Positions 5,629-6,788 of a stretch of DNA of 6,788 bases are shown piece by piece; the first letter of the stretch is position 1, and each line of letters begins with the position of its first letter. Source of the DNA: Stenotrophomonas maltophilia (GTDB lineage: Bacteria > Pseudomonadota > Gammaproteobacteria > Xanthomonadales > Xanthomonadaceae); assembly GCA_002386405.1 (NCBI GenBank), contig DGIP01000109.1, positions 1 to 6,788 of the forward strand. Direction: 5' to 3'. Below the pieces are notes generated by a model that made no database searches, was not told where the DNA came from, and worked only from the letters and a program-made list of their open reading frames with translations. Position numbers and translations under genes: made by a program.

Positions 5629-6585
5629 ATGAGTAGCAGTGTCGTCGTAGTCGGTTCCTTCAACGTGGATCATGTGTGGCGTTGCGAATCGCTCCCGGCC
5701 CCGGGTGCGACCATCGCCGGCCGCTACAGCACCGGCCCCGGCGGCAAGGGTTTCAACCAGGCCGTGGCCGCCCGCCGTGCCGGCGCCCCGACCACCTTCC
5801 TGTGCGCCCTTGGCGATGACGCCGGCGGCGCCATGGCCCGTGGCCTGGCCGAACAGGACGGTTTCGCCCTGAGCGCCGAAGCCAGCACCGAGCCCACCGG
5901 CACCGGCGGCATCTACGTCGACAGCCGCGGCCGCAACACCATCGTGATCGGCCCCGGCGCCAACGCCGCGCTCAGCACCGCCTACATCGAGCAGCAGCGC
6001 GCGCTGCTGGCCGGTGCCAAGGTCGTGCTGGCCCAGCTCGAATCCCCGGTCGAAACCATCGAAGCGGCCCTGGCCATCGCCCGCGAAGCCGGTGCCACCA
6101 CCGTCCTCAACGCCGCCCCGGCCGACGCCCCCTCCAGCATCGGCCTGCTCAAGCTCGCCGATGTCCTGACCCCCAACGAAACCGAATTCGCCGCCCTGCT
6201 CGGCCGCCATGTCGGCGAGCGCGTCGACGCCGACGACGTTGCCGCCCTCGACGGCGCCAGCCTGCACGCCCTGTGCCGCAAGCTGGTCGGCAACGGCACC
6301 GTGGTGGTCACCCTCGGCGCCGTCGGCGTGTTCGTCTCGCACGCCGAAGAGAACCTGCGCGGCGACACCCAGCCCTACTACCGCGTGGGCGCCGAACAGG
6401 TTCAGGTGCTCGACACCACCGGCGCCGGCGACGCCTTCAACGGCGCCCTGGTCGCCTCCCTGGCCCAGGACCCGGACGCCGCCTTCGCCCGCCACGTCCG
6501 CTTCGCCAACCAGTTCGCCGGCCGTTCCACCGAAAAGGAAGGCGCCGCCGTAGCGATGCCGCATTACACGCCCGCGGACGTGTAA
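5629..6585 (+). CDS. rbsK: Ribokinase-like PfkB-family sugar kinase
   Basis: This 318-residue cytoplasmic kinase would phosphorylate ribose to ribose-5-phosphate with ATP. Ribokinase features appear in order: GSFNVDHV (9-16), with D14 placed to bind sugar; the first PfkB signature GPGGKGFNQA (36-45); QLESP (136-140), where ribokinases have a sugar-contacting Glu; NAAP (161-164); TPNETE (181-186); VTLG (227-230); and the second PfkB signature DTTGAGDAFNGAL (262-274), with D268 as catalytic base and GAGD as anion hole. F42 replaces the Ala common in GGKGANQA. The start is preceded by GAGAAA (5615-5620), a modest ribosome binding site. It follows nupC by 25 bases and is closed by a strong terminator. 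The pairing with a nucleoside importer suggests it captures ribose released from nucleosides. A nucleoside kinase of the same superfamily is the main alternative, but the motifs favour ribokinase. Confidence 0.9.
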   Translation: MSSSVVVVGSFNVDHVWRCESLPAPGATIAGRYSTGPGGKGFNQAVAARRAGAPTTFLCALGDDAGGAMARGLAEQDGFALSAEASTEPTGTGGIYVDSRGRNTIVIGPGANAALSTAYIEQQRALLAGAKVVLAQLESPVETIEAALAIAREAGATTVLNAAPADAPSSIGLLKLADVLTPNETEFAALLGRHVGERVDADDVAALDGASLHALCRKLVGNGTVVVTLGAVGVFVSHAEENLRGDTQPYYRVGAEQVQVLDTTGAGDAFNGALVASLAQDPDAAFARHVRFANQFAGRSTEKEGAAVAMPHYTPADV

Positions 6586-6587
6586 GA

Positions 6588-6613
6588 CAGCACGACCAAC
6601 GGTCGTGCCCTAC
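6588..6613 (-). repeat. SMAG-like palindromic repeat (GTAG type) after rbsK
   Basis: On the minus strand GTAG (6613-6610) is followed by G and then GCACGACC-GTT-GGTCGTGC, a perfect 8-bp palindrome (6590-6597 pairing with 6601-6608). The repeat begins 2 bases after the rbsK stop codon and ends 1-2 bases before the terminator stem, so in the nupC-rbsK mRNA it forms an extra hairpin directly upstream of the terminator. This layout fits a role in 3'-end protection. It is one of the two best copies of the GTAG-type repeat here. Confidence 0.72.
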
Positions 6614-6614
6614 C

Positions 6615-6645
6615 AAAACCGGCGCGAAAGCGCCGGTTTTTGTTT
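6615..6645 (+). terminator. Strong intrinsic terminator of nupC-rbsK, possibly bidirectional
   Basis: AAAACCGGCGC (6615-6625) and GCGCCGGTTTT (6630-6640) form an 11-bp perfect stem closed by a GAAA tetraloop. A T-rich tail follows (TTTTTGTTT to 6645), starting within the stem. The A-run at the left side gives a matching U-run on the opposite strand, so it could also end transcripts arriving from the right. It lies 29 bases after the rbsK stop codon. Confidence 0.93.
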
Positions 6646-6659
6646 GCGCGGTTGCCTTC

Positions 6660-6700
6660 GCCTTTGACTTCGGTCCCGTCACCGACCATGCGTCAAAGGC
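6660..6700. repeat. Inverted repeat forming an extended hairpin
   Basis: GCCTTTGAC (6660-6668) and GTCAAAGGC (6692-6700) are perfect 9-bp arms. Inside them TCGGT (6670-6674) pairs with ACCGA (6681-6685) around a 6-base loop. The structure lies between the rbsK terminator and the larger element at 6711-6788, with no coding frame that looks real. It could be a regulator site for a gene beyond the window or part of the same RNA as the next element. No T-run follows, so it is not an ordinary terminator. Confidence 0.4.
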
Positions 6701-6710
6701 AGGTCGGGGT

Positions 6711-6788
6711 GGGTTTGCGGGGGTGTGAGCCGCATGGATGCGGCGACCAAGCCCCCATGGACGGGTTTACGGCGTCCCCCGCAAACCC
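6711..6788 (+). ncRNA. Structured element with two CsrA/RsmA-type hairpin loops (candidate)
   Basis: GGGTTTGCGGGGG (6711-6723) and CCCCCGCAAACCC (6776-6788) are perfect 13-bp arms that may continue beyond the window. Inside, hairpin 1 (6729-6744) is GCCGC-AUGGAU-GCGGC. Hairpin 2 (6749-6768) has a CCC/GGG stem (6754-6756 with 6763-6765) closing AUGGAC, extended below a two-C bulge by AAG/UUU. Both loops fit ANGGAN and both contexts fit CANGGANG, the preferred form for CsrA/RsmA dimers. The two GGA cores are 23 bases apart, a workable distance for one dimer to bridge. On the opposite strand the loops read TCC, so only plus-strand RNA would qualify. I recall similar dispersed sequences in Xanthomonadaceae intergenic regions, with UAC/GUA in place of CCC/GGG in hairpin 2, but cannot verify this here. 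The symmetry is seen directly; transcription and protein binding are inference. Confidence 0.5.

Noticed and set aside
4068..5663. Long minus-strand open frame (531 codons) opposite nupC
   Set aside because: It is a complement-strand shadow of nupC, rich in Gly, His, Gln and Asp with no recognisable motif, and it overlaps the starts of the reductase gene and rbsK.
5596..6564. Minus-strand open frame (322 codons) opposite rbsK
   Set aside because: It is Gly/Ala/Val-rich low-complexity translation antisense to a well-supported kinase gene, with no ribosome binding site or domain.

Overview
The window is high-GC DNA from a gammaproteobacterium of the Xanthomonadaceae, most likely Stenotrophomonas of the maltophilia group. 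The gene families point that way. So do short palindromes that begin with GTAG on one strand (3111-3133 and 6588-6613, with a degenerate partner at 3065-3086), which look like the SMAG repeats known from S. maltophilia. No stretch of more than about 200 bases lacks a gene, and no tRNA, rRNA, CRISPR array or insertion sequence is visible.

Left part (1-3060, minus strand): a heme-uptake operon. It is read as promoter with Fur box (2963-2991), then hemP (2741-2938), a TonB-dependent heme/hemoglobin-type receptor (386-2581), and a third gene that starts 5 bases after the receptor stop and runs off the left edge (1-380). The third product resembles one half of a HemS/HmuS-type cytoplasmic heme protein. 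Under iron starvation Fur would release the promoter and the cell would make HemP, the outer-membrane receptor and a heme-handling protein together. The 159-base hemP-receptor gap holds a long GC-rich stem-loop, and the receptor lacks a clear ribosome binding site, so the receptor may be controlled after transcription.

Middle (3060-4101, minus strand): a single aldo/keto reductase of the Kv-beta-like subgroup. Its stop codon lies inside a SMAG-like repeat, which pairs with an inverted partner copy to give an 18-bp arm. This structure separates the reductase gene from the hemP promoter.

Right part (4102-6645, plus strand): a divergent two-gene unit, nupC (concentrative nucleoside transporter) and rbsK (ribokinase-like PfkB sugar kinase), closed by a SMAG-like hairpin and a strong intrinsic terminator. 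Together they suggest nucleoside scavenging: import, release of ribose by a hydrolase encoded elsewhere, and phosphorylation of the ribose.

Right edge (6646-6788): no gene, but two structured elements. The second (6711-6788) is the most interesting signal in the window. A perfect 13-bp outer stem encloses two hairpins, each presenting an AUGGAY hexaloop inside a CANGGANG match. That is the classic recognition form for the RNA-binding protein CsrA/RsmA, so the element may be an undescribed RsmA-binding or RsmA-titrating RNA.
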